DNA of 60,529 nt from Fructobacillus sp. EFB-N1 (GTDB lineage Bacteria > Bacillota > Bacilli > Lactobacillales > Lactobacillaceae), in assembly GCF_001038455.1 (NCBI RefSeq), contig NZ_LDUY01000012.1:1-60529 (forward strand), read 5' to 3'. The translations under genes and the position numbers were made by a program. This document shows, piece by piece, positions 35,236 through 43,303 of the stretch (positions within the stretch are counted from its first letter, which is position 1; each line of letters starts with the position of its first letter). The notes beneath the pieces are model-generated. The model searched no databases. It was not told the DNA's origin and was given only the letters and a program-made list of their open reading frames with translations.

Positions 35236-35241
35236 TATAAT
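35236..35241 (+). promoter_or_regulatory. zwf promoter (-10)
   Basis: A consensus TATAAT about 35 bases before ATG. The best -35 candidate, TTGTGA, is 19 bases upstream. Confidence 0.55.
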
Positions 35242-35275
35242 AATAGCGAACGCAAAATAGATAAAGGGGACTCTT

Positions 35276-36736
35276 ATGGTTGCAGAACTTAATACTTTAG
35301 TAACTTTCTTCGGCGCAACTGGTGATTTAGCCAAGCGCTTGCTTTACCCATCAGTCTTTAACTTATATAAAAAGGGCTACTTGGCAGAACACTTCGCCGT
35401 GGTTGGGACCGCTCGTCAGGACTTGACAGACGCTGAATTCCAAGACATGGTCAAGGAATCAATCTCAGCTGGTCAAGACGAAAAGCAGGTTGCTGATTTT
35501 ATCGCCCACTTTTCTTACCGTGCATCTGACGTAACCGACGCTGCTGGCTACGTTGGTCTCAAGAAGGAAATCGAAAACGCCTCTAAAAAGTTTGGTGTTG
35601 TCGGCAACCGCATCTTCTACATGTCTGTTGCCCCTCGTTTCTTCGGAACAATTGCAAAGTTCTTGAAGTCTGAAGGTCTTTTGGCCGACAAGGGCTACAA
35701 CCGCATTATGATTGAAAAGCCTTTCGGTACTTCTTATGCGACAGCCGAGCAACTCCAAAACGAATTAACAGAAGCCTTCAATGAAGAGCAGGTTTACCGC
35801 ATCGACCACTTCTTAGGCAAGGAAATGGTCTTGAACATTGCGCCATTGCGCTTTGGTAACCCCCTGATTAACAATGCTTGGAACAAGGACTACATCAAGA
35901 ACGTTCAAGTTACTTTGGCCGAAACATTGGGCGTTGAAGAACGCGCTGGTTACTACGATACTGCCGGTGCCCTTTTGGACATGATCCAAAACCACACAAT
36001 GCAAATTATCGGTTGGTTGGCCATGGAAGAACCAAAGGACTTCTCCGACGTTGCCATCCGTGACGCCAAGAACGCCGCCTTCTCTGCCCTTGAAATTTAT
36101 GACGAAGCCGGGGTCAACCGCTACTTCGTTCGCGGACAATATGGTGCCGGCAAGACTGCTGGTCATATCGCCTACAACCAAGAACCAGACGTTCCAGCAG
36201 ATTCAAAGACAAACACTTATATCGCTGGTGAATTGCACTTCAACACCCCTCGTTGGGAAGGTGTGCCATTCTACGTCCGTTCAGGAAAGCGTATGACTAA
36301 GAAGACAACTCGCATTGACGTTGTCTTCAAGGCTGGCGCCTTCTCATTTGGCTCTGCTCAAGAACCACAAGAAACTGTGCTTTCAATCGTGGTTTCACCA
36401 GACGAACAAATTACTTGGTCATTGAACGCCAAGGAAGTTTCTGATAACTTCAACACTCAAATGATTAAGTTGAACTGGGCACCAACAGCCGAACAAAAGG
36501 CTGTTACGCCAGCACCTTACGAACGGATGCTCCACGATGCCATGGACGGCAACGGATCAAACTTTGCTGACTGGCACGGTGTTGCCACTGCCTGGAAGTT
36601 TACCGACGCCATCTCAGATGTCTACGCTGCCGACAAGGCACCGCTTGAAATCTATGAATCTGACACCATGGGTCCACAAGCCGCTGATGACCTTTTGGCC
36701 AAGAACGGCGATGCCTGGGTTTTCCGTGGCGAATAA
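35276..36736 (+). CDS. zwf: Glucose-6-phosphate 1-dehydrogenase
   Basis: Oxidises glucose-6-phosphate to 6-phosphogluconolactone, the entry step of the phosphoketolase pathway. The 486 residues begin VTFFGATGDLAKRLLYPS (nucleotide site) and carry RIDHFLGKEM near 178-187 with the catalytic His, and NAWNKDYIKNVQVT. The sequence is strikingly like the well-studied Leuconostoc mesenteroides enzyme, which uses NAD+ or NADP+; this is the best clue to the organism's family. AAAGGGGA precedes the ATG. Twin cre-like sites lie upstream. Confidence 0.98.
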   Translation: MVAELNTLVTFFGATGDLAKRLLYPSVFNLYKKGYLAEHFAVVGTARQDLTDAEFQDMVKESISAGQDEKQVADFIAHFSYRASDVTDAAGYVGLKKEIENASKKFGVVGNRIFYMSVAPRFFGTIAKFLKSEGLLADKGYNRIMIEKPFGTSYATAEQLQNELTEAFNEEQVYRIDHFLGKEMVLNIAPLRFGNPLINNAWNKDYIKNVQVTLAETLGVEERAGYYDTAGALLDMIQNHTMQIIGWLAMEEPKDFSDVAIRDAKNAAFSALEIYDEAGVNRYFVRGQYGAGKTAGHIAYNQEPDVPADSKTNTYIAGELHFNTPRWEGVPFYVRSGKRMTKKTTRIDVVFKAGAFSFGSAQEPQETVLSIVVSPDEQITWSLNAKEVSDNFNTQMIKLNWAPTAEQKAVTPAPYERMLHDAMDGNGSNFADWHGVATAWKFTDAISDVYAADKAPLEIYESDTMGPQAADDLLAKNGDAWVFRGE

Positions 36737-36752
36737 GCTTTTCAAATTAAGA

Positions 36753-36780
36753 AGGTCCACTTCAGTGGGCTTTTTTTCTT
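36753..36780 (+). terminator. zwf terminator
   Basis: GTCCACT-TC-AGTGGGC followed by TTTTTTTC. Confidence 0.8.
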
Positions 36781-36800
36781 TCACAAAAATTTGTTCACAA

Positions 36801-36832
36801 AAAAGCACTGACCTAAAGGCCAGTGCTTTTTG
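36801..36832 (-). terminator. Terminator of the HD-GNAT gene
   Basis: AAAAGCACTG-ACCTAAAGGC-CAGTGCTTTT, with Ts on both strands. Confidence 0.8.
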
Positions 36833-38044
36833 CTAACTCAAAACTTTTTCCATTAAAATGTCACGCTGGGCATCCGTTCCCAGCTGGAACACATGGTCGG
36901 AAAAGGGCGTAAAGCCAATTTTTTGGTAAAAAGCGAGTGCGTTTTGATTGTGTTCCCAAACGCCCAACCACACCCGACTCTTGCCAAGAACATTCGCCTG
37001 GTCAAAGGCCTGGTTCAGCAACTGCCGGCCCAAGCCAAGACGTTGAAAGGCAGCCAAGAGATAAATCCGTTCGACTTCAAGTGAACCGTCGCCCTCCTCT
37101 TCTGATTGGGCTGAGCCCCAATTGACCTTTAGATAGCCTGCCAGTTCATCATCATGAAAGACAAAATAGAACTGACTGTTTGGATTCTCCACTTCGGCCA
37201 ATAGTTTATCGGTAGCATAAGCGGTATCCAAGTATTCGTTTAAATCAGCCGCTGAATTATCATCAGCAAAAGTCTCCGCAAACGTCCGACGGCTAATGTC
37301 CTGCAAAGCGGCAATATCAGCCGCCGTCACTTCTTTCATCTTTGCCATAGGCCCATTTCCCTCTTGCTGCACCCGAAAGGCTGGGTCCGATAATGCTTCT
37401 GTTTCGCGTTGGAATTCAGCCAAAAAGTTTTCCATAAAGGCAGACCGCCGCTGACCTTCTTCTTGTCCGGCCGGCGTATTCAATTGATCCGCTAATTTCA
37501 ATAACTTTTCATAAAAATGGTTAACAGAAGTAGTTTGGTGGTGACGGTATTGGTCCTTCGTTTGCAGTTGCACTGGTTTAATCGCTGGGTCGTACAGTGG
37601 ATGGCCCTTTTGTCCACCATAAGCAAATGTCCGAGCAATCCCAATTGCGCCCAACGCTTCCAAGCGGTCAGCATCTTGGACATACTGCCCTAATAAGGGA
37701 AGATCATAATGTTTTTTCAAGTTAGCGGAATAGGAAAGATGGGTAATTGTTTCGGCCACCAGCGCCTGGCCAATCGGTGCAATCCCCGACTGACGAAGCA
37801 AATCGTCAACTAAAATTTGCTGAGCGGCAACGTCAGCCACCACCTTATCGTCGATGGTGTCGTGAAGCAAGGCCGCTGCCTCCAGGATTACCTGGTCCTG
37901 TTTACTGATCTGACCATGATCTTCCTCATAAAGCGAGACTGCCAACCGGGCCACTTGCTTGGCGTGCAAAAAATCATGCCCAGAAGTGTCGCCCTTCAAT
38001 GTTTCTCTTGCAAAGTTTCGAATCCCCGTTAAATCAATCGCCAC
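36833..38044 (-). CDS. Fusion of HD-domain phosphohydrolase and GNAT acetyltransferase
   Basis: The 403-residue protein joins two enzymes. Residues 1 to about 225 form an HD domain of the YedJ/YpgQ type, with GHDFLHAKQVARLA, ALLHDTIDD (metal-binding His-Asp) and QDADRLEALGAIG; relatives hydrolyse nucleotides. Residues from about 235 form a GNAT fold, with the acetyl-CoA loop LLAAFQRLGLGRQLL and NQNALAFYQKIGF. GTG 38044 follows AAGGGAT. It lies 16 bases after a small XRE regulator, probably in one operon. Fusion partners and order suggest a salvage or modification role; the substrates are unknown. Confidence 0.82.
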   Translation of the reverse strand: MAIDLTGIRNFARETLKGDTSGHDFLHAKQVARLAVSLYEEDHGQISKQDQVILEAAALLHDTIDDKVVADVAAQQILVDDLLRQSGIAPIGQALVAETITHLSYSANLKKHYDLPLLGQYVQDADRLEALGAIGIARTFAYGGQKGHPLYDPAIKPVQLQTKDQYRHHQTTSVNHFYEKLLKLADQLNTPAGQEEGQRRSAFMENFLAEFQRETEALSDPAFRVQQEGNGPMAKMKEVTAADIAALQDISRRTFAETFADDNSAADLNEYLDTAYATDKLLAEVENPNSQFYFVFHDDELAGYLKVNWGSAQSEEEGDGSLEVERIYLLAAFQRLGLGRQLLNQAFDQANVLGKSRVWLGVWEHNQNALAFYQKIGFTPFSDHVFQLGTDAQRDILMEKVLS

Positions 38045-38060
38045 TAGATATCCCTTCTAT

Positions 38061-38363
38061 TCAAAAACGCCCCTTCGTTCGAATATTTAATCGGAGCAAA
38101 AACTCTTCAAATGTCCAACCGTAGAGGTAGCAAAAAGACAATAAGAGGGTCAAATCAGGACTGACCTTCCCCGCCTCATACTTAGAAACCGCACTTTGAC
38201 AAATGTTCAACGCATCCGCCACCTGAACCTGTGTCAAATGGGCTTCCTTGCGTCCAACTTTGAGTTCGTGCGCAACCTTCTTTTGGAGCCAATAGCGAAA
38301 AGAAAGGTCTCTTAAAACCTTTTTCAGATCACCAGACGGTCCCCAGTTGAAATTTGTGACCAT
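38061..38363 (-). CDS. XRE-type helix-turn-helix regulator
   Basis: The 100-residue protein has a 38-residue N-terminal extension of unknown use and then an HTH_3 domain (about 40-95) with LTQVQVADALNICQSAVSKYEAGKVSPDL. There is no ligand domain. TTGGAGGACG precedes ATG 38363. It heads a two-gene unit with the HD-GNAT fusion, so it may regulate that unit. Confidence 0.82.
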   Translation of the reverse strand: MVTNFNWGPSGDLKKVLRDLSFRYWLQKKVAHELKVGRKEAHLTQVQVADALNICQSAVSKYEAGKVSPDLTLLLSFCYLYGWTFEEFLLRLNIRTKGRF

Positions 38364-38496
38364 ATTACGTCCTCCAATGAATGAAGAGCGTAATCAAAAA
38401 ATTCCTATACTAAATTCTTGCCTCTATTGTAACGAAAAACGACCGAATTTGCACCATAGATTATCGCGCCAAGAAAACGCCGGTTCTTTGCTAATT

Positions 38497-38541
38497 AAAA
38501 GGCCCCGAATACTGATTTTTCAGCAATTCGGAGCACTTTTT
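38497..38541. terminator. Bidirectional terminator containing the octamer palindrome
   Basis: CCGAAT/ATTCGG closes an inner CTGA-TTTT-TCAG hairpin, so an AAAATCAG copy forms the tip. AAAA and TTTT flank it on both strands. It follows the YagU-like gene. Confidence 0.7.
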
Positions 38542-38555
38542 AATAAGATTAATTT

Positions 38556-39050
38556 TTATAGGTAAATACCAGAAATGGGTAATCCAAGAGCCACCAAGTA
38601 AACGGCCCAACCAAAGATTAAATAACCAACCATTTCGACCGCTAATTCGTAAACAGAACGATGCCAGAAAAACGGAATCGTCTTAAAAGCTGGTAAAAAA
38701 AGAATATCAACCACGATCCAAAGAACGAAGCCAAACATCGTGCCCAGCCCATAGGTCAACCGACCATCAAAGTTAGCAGCCAAAACAAAGAAGATGGCCA
38801 CCAACATCGAATAAACATAATAAACACTTAAGGAAATGACCGGGATCCTCTGATTACCAGCAACGATCAAGCTTTTTTGTGCCTCTTTTTTAGTCAAACC
38901 GAGTTGCTGTAAGAAAATCTCAATCGGCCCATTTTGGGTGGCCATTTGGCTGCGAGGAGGCAGGGTTTTCGTCCAACCGAATCGGACCATGCCGCCAAAC
39001 AAACCGGCCAGGGCACCAACCCAAGCTGCATTAAAAATGGTGTTGAACAT
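38556..39050 (-). CDS. YagU-family inner membrane protein
   Basis: The 164 residues begin MFNTIFNAAWVGALAGLFGGMVRFGWTKTLPPR, the typical start of the YagU/DUF1440 family, and have four predicted membrane segments. YagU of Escherichia coli has been linked to acid resistance, but the mechanism is unknown. ATG 39050 is chosen because GAGGAG lies ten bases upstream. It is a single-gene unit divergent from the PEBP gene. Confidence 0.8.
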   Translation of the reverse strand: MFNTIFNAAWVGALAGLFGGMVRFGWTKTLPPRSQMATQNGPIEIFLQQLGLTKKEAQKSLIVAGNQRIPVISLSVYYVYSMLVAIFFVLAANFDGRLTYGLGTMFGFVLWIVVDILFLPAFKTIPFFWHRSVYELAVEMVGYLIFGWAVYLVALGLPISGIYL

Positions 39051-39092
39051 AGAACTGTTTCTCCTCAAATAATTCTTTTTAATCATAACACT

Positions 39093-39120
39093 TTGCCCTT
39101 AGAAAAAGCAGTGTTATAAT
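39093..39120 (+). promoter_or_regulatory. PEBP gene promoter
   Basis: TTGCCC (39093-39098) and TATAAT (39115-39120) are 16 bases apart, with an extended -10 TG-T. Confidence 0.7.
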
Positions 39121-39148
39121 GCAGAAAAAGACGATAGGAGTCACATTT

Positions 39149-39697
39149 ATGCAGATTCAAGTGACAACAGAAGATGGCTACTTGCCAGACGCTTATAGCA
39201 AGTTTGCCAACGATAGCGAAAAATCAGGTCGCTACCCCATTCAATCATTTCCCTTTGAGGTGACAGACCTCCCCGCTGGCACCAAGTACCTGTCCTGGGC
39301 TTTCATTGATTTTGATTCAATTCCCGTGATGGGTTTTCCCTGGATTCATTGGCTAGCTGCCAACTACCCGGTGACTCAAGACACGGTCTCAATACCAGCG
39401 AACTTAGCCCAACTCGCTGCTAATCATGAAACAGACGTTATCAATGACGGCTTCGTCCAGGGGGAAAATTCCTCTTATTCTCGCTATATTCAAGAAAAAG
39501 ATTCCAAACTCAAACAGACTTATATCGGTCCCGTACCACCAGACCATGACCACCGTTACACCCTGATGGTGATTGCTTGCAAAGAGAAATTACCCGTGAA
39601 AGCCGGATTTTTCTTAAACGAACTTCATCACTTAAAGCAAGACAATCCAGCCATCATTTTGGCTGATACAAGCGTTGATATCTTGGCCAAAGCCTAG
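39149..39697 (+). CDS. YbhB/YbcL-type PEBP family protein
   Basis: Members share the phosphatidylethanolamine-binding protein fold; the bacterial role is not settled. The 182 residues contain PFEVTDLPAGTKYLSWAFIDFDS and the signature PVPPDHDHRYTLMVIA near the ligand pocket. There is no signal peptide. ATG 39149 follows ATAGGAGT; a longer frame to 39119 overlaps the promoter. The last 16 coding bases recur 67 bases downstream. Confidence 0.85.
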   Translation: MQIQVTTEDGYLPDAYSKFANDSEKSGRYPIQSFPFEVTDLPAGTKYLSWAFIDFDSIPVMGFPWIHWLAANYPVTQDTVSIPANLAQLAANHETDVINDGFVQGENSSYSRYIQEKDSKLKQTYIGPVPPDHDHRYTLMVIACKEKLPVKAGFFLNELHHLKQDNPAIILADTSVDILAKA

Positions 39698-39756
39698 TAG
39701 TTTTCACCAATAAGCCAACGACTGACCGAAAACGACGCTTGTTGATATCTTGGCCA
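39674..39756 (+). repeat. Direct repeat of the PEBP gene tail
   Basis: GTTGATATCTTGGCCA occurs at 39674-39689, inside the end of the PEBP gene, and again at 39741-39756 outside it, each followed by A/C and AGC. It is likely a remnant of a small duplication. Confidence 0.7.
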
Positions 39757-40017
39757 CAGCTTAACGAGCATCACCGTAAAAACACTTTTTAAAAGTTTAA
39801 GTTTCACATTTTTTGTCTAAGAAATGCTTAAGCTTGTCCTGGTCATTTTTTTCTTTGGTATACTTAACCCTTGGATGACACTTGCAAATCCTGATTTTTT
39901 CAGGAGTACTCGGTAAAACTTTTTCTCATAAAGCTGTCAATCAACTACTGCGTTTTTTGACAACCCGGAAACAAGTTCTATATCCTGGTATTTAAGATAC
40001 AAACGGAGGATTGTCTG
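39698..40017 (+). other. 320-base leader region before the HTH/coiled-coil gene
   Basis: It contains the second copy of the PEBP tail repeat, an extended -10 TGG-TATACT near 39856-39864, and a hairpin TCCTG-ATTTTTT-CAGGA built on a CTGATTTT copy (39891-39898). A second possible promoter has TTGACA near 39958 and TATCCT 18 bases on. No reading frame of note. A structured leader or two promoters are possible. Confidence 0.45.
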
Positions 40018-40527
40018 TTGAAAATTAAACGCGAAAATATGAAAGATTACTATACTTTCTCCTCGACTGCCGAACTAACACTGTTCTTGGGCATCGAGCG
40101 TGAAACGCTCTTTCAACGAGCTAAGATGCGCGGGATTGATTTAAACGGCACGTATACCGAAGAAGAATTAACGGCGTTAAAGCCCGCCAAAAAGTCTGCT
40201 CTTGCTGATTTAAGCATCGATAGCGAAGCTGAAATCGAAATCTTAAAAATGCGTCTGGAAATGTTGGAGTCTCAGCTTGGCTATAAGGACCGACAACTCG
40301 ATGATCGCAAACAGCACATCGATACCTTAAAGTCGACCTTGGAAAAGGCTGAACAGAACCTGGAAAAAACGCAAACAACCGTTGACCAACAACAACATAT
40401 TCAAATGGCAACCCTGTCACAGTTAGACAAGGTTACCTCTCGTGTCCAACGAATTGAAATGGAAGACGAGCAAAAAAAGCACTGGTGGTCTCGTAGCAAA
40501 AAAGACAAGAACAACCAGAGCAAGTAA
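40018..40527 (+). CDS. HTH plus coiled-coil protein, DUF536-like
   Basis: Not firmly recognised. The 169 residues have a small N-terminal helix-turn-helix-like part (about 10-60, FSSTAELTLFLGIERETLFQRAKMRG), a coiled coil with heptads (about 70-145) and a basic, tryptophan-bearing end KKHWWSRSKKDK. This layout matches replication-associated DUF536-type proteins of lactic acid bacterial plasmids. Start is TTG 40018, eight bases after GGAGG. A chromosomal copy might be a plasmid remnant or a regulator. No rep gene or iterons are nearby. Confidence 0.6.
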   Translation: MKIKRENMKDYYTFSSTAELTLFLGIERETLFQRAKMRGIDLNGTYTEEELTALKPAKKSALADLSIDSEAEIEILKMRLEMLESQLGYKDRQLDDRKQHIDTLKSTLEKAEQNLEKTQTTVDQQQHIQMATLSQLDKVTSRVQRIEMEDEQKKHWWSRSKKDKNNQSK

Positions 40528-40537
40528 AAATCTAGAC

Positions 40538-40583
40538 CTAAAAGGCCAGTCGCCGATATGCTATCGGTGACTGGCCTTTTTTG
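40538..40583 (+). terminator. Strong terminator
   Basis: AAAAGGCCAGTC-CCGATA pairs with TATCGG-GACTGGCCTTTT, followed by Ts. Confidence 0.92.
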
Positions 40584-40656
40584 CTTGATTTGTACTTCTT
40601 GTATTAAAATGGATAACTTTTCCACTGACTAAAAATCTTTTATTTTCTAAGGCTTT

Positions 40657-40851
40657 CTAAAAGATACTAATAATCGCTCTATAAACAATATCGATTAAAA
40701 TAAAGAACAATAACAAGCCGGACGTATCGAACAAATAATTGGTCCAATTATACTGATGTGAATGAATAAAATCAATCAAACCGACTATTAAAAACTTATA
40801 AAAGACAATGATCAAAAAAATCGATACATATTGTTTCAATTTAGTTTTCAA
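40657..40851 (-). CDS. Small two-helix membrane protein downstream of marR
   Basis: About 64 residues with two hydrophobic segments (about 9-28 and 42-62) and a basic N-terminus KTKLKQ. No family is recognised. The TTG at 40851 is six bases from GGAG; a GTG at 40863 is an alternative start. It follows marR by about 23 bases on the same strand and is probably co-transcribed. It may belong to the response controlled by MarR or be a chance frame of low coding quality. Confidence 0.45.
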   Translation of the reverse strand: MKTKLKQYVSIFLIIVFYKFLIVGLIDFIHSHQYNWTNYLFDTSGLLLFFILIDIVYRAIISIF

Positions 40852-40874
40852 TACGTACTCCACTTTACTTTATT

Positions 40875-41285
40875 TTATTCCACCCTGTCCAGGTACTTTT
40901 TCGCCAGCTTCGTCATTGCTTTTTCCCAATCGCCGTTTGCCTCATCAAAATAGCGGTCCAAAAGGCGCTTTTGCTCTAGGTTAATTTGATCATTAAGGGC
41001 AAGCCCTGCTGGGGTTAACTGCAAATATTTGACGCGCTTATCCACCGTCGACCGGTGTTCCGTCACCAGGCCTTTATCCATTAAATCGCGGATGGCAACA
41101 TTGGCAGCTTGCTTGGAGATGCCAATGAGGACCAAAATTTTCTTGATACTGACGTCCTCTAATGAAGAAATAATAAAGAGCATCCGGTGTTGGTTCTTGG
41201 TTAAATCGTATTGCGCAAGGTCAACCAGTGAAGCAAATTCCTGATAAGCAAAGAAGATTGTTGGTAATTTTTGATCGATTTCCAA
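40875..41285 (-). CDS. MarR-family transcriptional regulator
   Basis: A dimeric winged-helix repressor, typically released by small phenolic or oxidising compounds. The 136 residues show the MarR core: LTKNQHRMLFII, the recognition part VLIGISKQAANVAIRDLMDKGLV and the wing RSTVDKRVKYLQLTPAG. TTG 41285 follows AAGGAGGG. It is divergent from the keto-acid decarboxylase, with an 18-base inverted repeat between them, which makes that gene its likely target. Confidence 0.9.
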   Translation of the reverse strand: MEIDQKLPTIFFAYQEFASLVDLAQYDLTKNQHRMLFIISSLEDVSIKKILVLIGISKQAANVAIRDLMDKGLVTEHRSTVDKRVKYLQLTPAGLALNDQINLEQKRLLDRYFDEANGDWEKAMTKLAKKYLDRVE

Positions 41286-41298
41286 AGGAAACCCTCCT

Positions 41299-41375
41299 TT
41301 TTAGGTCAATTAGGTTGACATAATTAAAAATAGGGTCTATAGTTCTTGTTATAGGTAAACTTAATTGACCTAAAA
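41299..41375. promoter_or_regulatory. Decarboxylase promoter flanked by MarR operator arms
   Basis: TTGACA (41315-41320) and TATAGT (41338-41343) are 17 bases apart on the plus strand. TTTTAGGTCAATTAGGTT (41299-41316) and its near-exact inverse (41358-41375, 17 of 18 matching) lie on either side. The first arm overlaps the -35 and the second covers the start of the transcript, as expected for repression. Confidence 0.7.
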
Positions 41376-41391
41376 GAAAGGAAGAACTTTT

Positions 41392-43050
41392 ATGACTGAA
41401 TATACTATATCAGATTATCTCTTGGATGTAATCAAAACCATGGGTGGCGACGAGATTCTCGGTGTCCCCGGTGATTACAACCTCCAATTCCTGGACCATA
41501 TCACCCATCGTAACGATATGAAATGGGTCGGCAATGCCAACGAATTGAATGCCTCTTACATGGCTGACGGCTATGCTCGTGAAAAGGGATTTGCGACCTT
41601 TGTGACAACCTTCGGTGTTGGTGAATTAAGCGCCATCAACGGTTTGTCCGGAAGCATTGCTGAACACGTTCCTGTTTTGGAAATTGTTGGTGCTCCAACA
41701 AACGGTGTACAACGCGCTGGTAAATTAGTTCATCACACCTTTGGTGACAGCAACTTCGACCGCTTCATCAAGGCTCACGAAACATTGGGTATCAAGACAA
41801 CCGTCTTGGATGAAGACAATGCCATTGACCAAATCAACGAAACGTTGACTTACATTGCTAATGAAAAGAAACCTGCTTACCTTGTTTTGCCAAGTGACTT
41901 GGTCAACGCTCCCGTTAACCCTGCCGTAAAGGAAGGTATTAGCGCTTTGTTCACCACCACAAAGCAAGAAGCTCCTGCTTCAATCGCAGCAATCAAGCAG
42001 GCCACAGCCAAGGCTAGTCACCCTGTGATTGTTGTTGGACACGAAATCGATCGCTTTAACTTGGGCCAAGCTGTTCAAGACTTCTCATTAAATAACAACA
42101 TCCCCATTGTTGATCTTGGCCTTGGTAAGGCAGCCGTTGATGAAAGCTTTACCAACTTCGTTGGTACTTATAACGGAACAATTTCTAACGAATCGATTAA
42201 CCATTTCGTTGCCGATGCAGATGTTGTCTTTGTCTTGGGTGCTAAGTTGACCGACTCTGTTACTGGTGGCTTCACGCAGGAATTCGATGAGAGCCAAACG
42301 ATCACGCTCTCCACACGCCGTGGCACAATCTTTGGTCAATCTTTGCCAGCAGACTTTGACTTTGTTGCCACTATCCAAGGCTTGGCCACAACTGATTTGA
42401 ACTTGTCCTTGCCTGCCGTACAAAAGCCAGCAGAACCCGCTGCCTTGCAAGCTAGCGACCAACCTTTGACTCAAGCCTTCTATGACCGGGCCTTGCAAGA
42501 CTTCATCACTGGCAACAAGACTTTGATTGCTGAACAAGGAACCTCTTTTTTCGGTTTGGCAAGCCAAAACTTGGCCAGCGGTGCTAAGTTCTTCGGTCAA
42601 CCATTGTGGGGCTCAATTGGCTACGCCTTCCCAGCCGCAATTGGTGCTCAATTGGCCAACCCTGACCGCCGTGCCGTTTTGACTACCGGTGAAGGTTCAC
42701 TACAATTGACTATCCAAGACTTTGGTTTGGCTTTGAAGGAACGCTTGAACCCTGTTTTGTTCATCATTGAAAACACCGGCTACACGGTTGAGCGTGTTAT
42801 CCACGGTATGGACGAACCTTATAACGATGTACCAAAGTACCGTTATGACTTGATTGCTCCTGCTTTTGGTGCCAGCGACGACCAATACGACTTCATCGAA
42901 GTTTCAACTGAAGCAGAATTGATCGCTGCCATGAAGAAGGCCGACCAAGAAACTGACAAGATGGTCATCGTTCAAGCCAACATGGGTATGAAGGATGCAC
43001 CTGCTCAGTTGATTGAAACTGGTATCCGCTTCGAAGCCCAAAACCATTAA
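41392..43050 (+). CDS. Thiamine-diphosphate 2-keto acid decarboxylase (PDC/IPDC/KDC type)
   Basis: Decarboxylates pyruvate or a branched or aromatic keto acid to an aldehyde. The 552 residues contain the catalytic Glu in NANELNA (about 50), the His-His pair in LVHHTFGD (about 113), and the cofactor motif TTGEGSLQLTIQD to ENTGYTVER (about 435-465). These features separate it from acetolactate synthase. Substrate range cannot be read from the sequence; lactococcal KdcA and indolepyruvate decarboxylases are relatives. Acetaldehyde from pyruvate would provide an electron sink. AAAGGAAGAA precedes the ATG. Confidence 0.9.
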   Translation: MTEYTISDYLLDVIKTMGGDEILGVPGDYNLQFLDHITHRNDMKWVGNANELNASYMADGYAREKGFATFVTTFGVGELSAINGLSGSIAEHVPVLEIVGAPTNGVQRAGKLVHHTFGDSNFDRFIKAHETLGIKTTVLDEDNAIDQINETLTYIANEKKPAYLVLPSDLVNAPVNPAVKEGISALFTTTKQEAPASIAAIKQATAKASHPVIVVGHEIDRFNLGQAVQDFSLNNNIPIVDLGLGKAAVDESFTNFVGTYNGTISNESINHFVADADVVFVLGAKLTDSVTGGFTQEFDESQTITLSTRRGTIFGQSLPADFDFVATIQGLATTDLNLSLPAVQKPAEPAALQASDQPLTQAFYDRALQDFITGNKTLIAEQGTSFFGLASQNLASGAKFFGQPLWGSIGYAFPAAIGAQLANPDRRAVLTTGEGSLQLTIQDFGLALKERLNPVLFIIENTGYTVERVIHGMDEPYNDVPKYRYDLIAPAFGASDDQYDFIEVSTEAELIAAMKKADQETDKMVIVQANMGMKDAPAQLIETGIRFEAQNH

Positions 43051-43100
43051 TATTTATTCTCCTCACCATTTCCTTTTCTGCTTACAGCTTATATAAAATC

Positions 43101-43136
43101 AGCCCCCCTTTGCCTCGGCAAAGGGGGTGCTTTTTG
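43101..43136 (+). terminator. Decarboxylase terminator
   Basis: CCCCCTTTGC-CTCG-GCAAAGGGGG followed by TGCTTTTT; an AAAATCAG copy (43095-43102) overlaps its left edge. Confidence 0.88.
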
Positions 43137-43202
43137 AGTGTTAGAGATACGGGCATCCCAAATTGGAGCCAGTCGCCAGCACTTAAGCAGCAATGCGGGC
43201 AC

Positions 43203-43294
43203 AAAAAAGCCGTCCAGCAGGTTTTCCTGATTCGCAGCCCCGAAATTTATTGGTTCCAATTTCGGCGTTGTTCGTCTCATCCTGCCAAACGGCT
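43203..43294 (-). terminator. Large branched structure downstream of lepB
   Basis: On the minus strand AGCCGT/ACGGCT and GCAGG/CCTGC form an outer stem that encloses CCGAAAT/ATTTCGG and ends in TTTTTTG. It is larger than an ordinary terminator (about 90 bases) and lies just after the lepB stop. It could be a terminator or a 3'-end small RNA. Confidence 0.55.
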
Positions 43295-43303
43295 GATTAT
43301 TTT

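Noticed and set aside
43089-43280. 63-residue frame on the minus strand behind lepB
   Set aside because: It reads through a terminator and the branched structure, and has no ribosome binding site.
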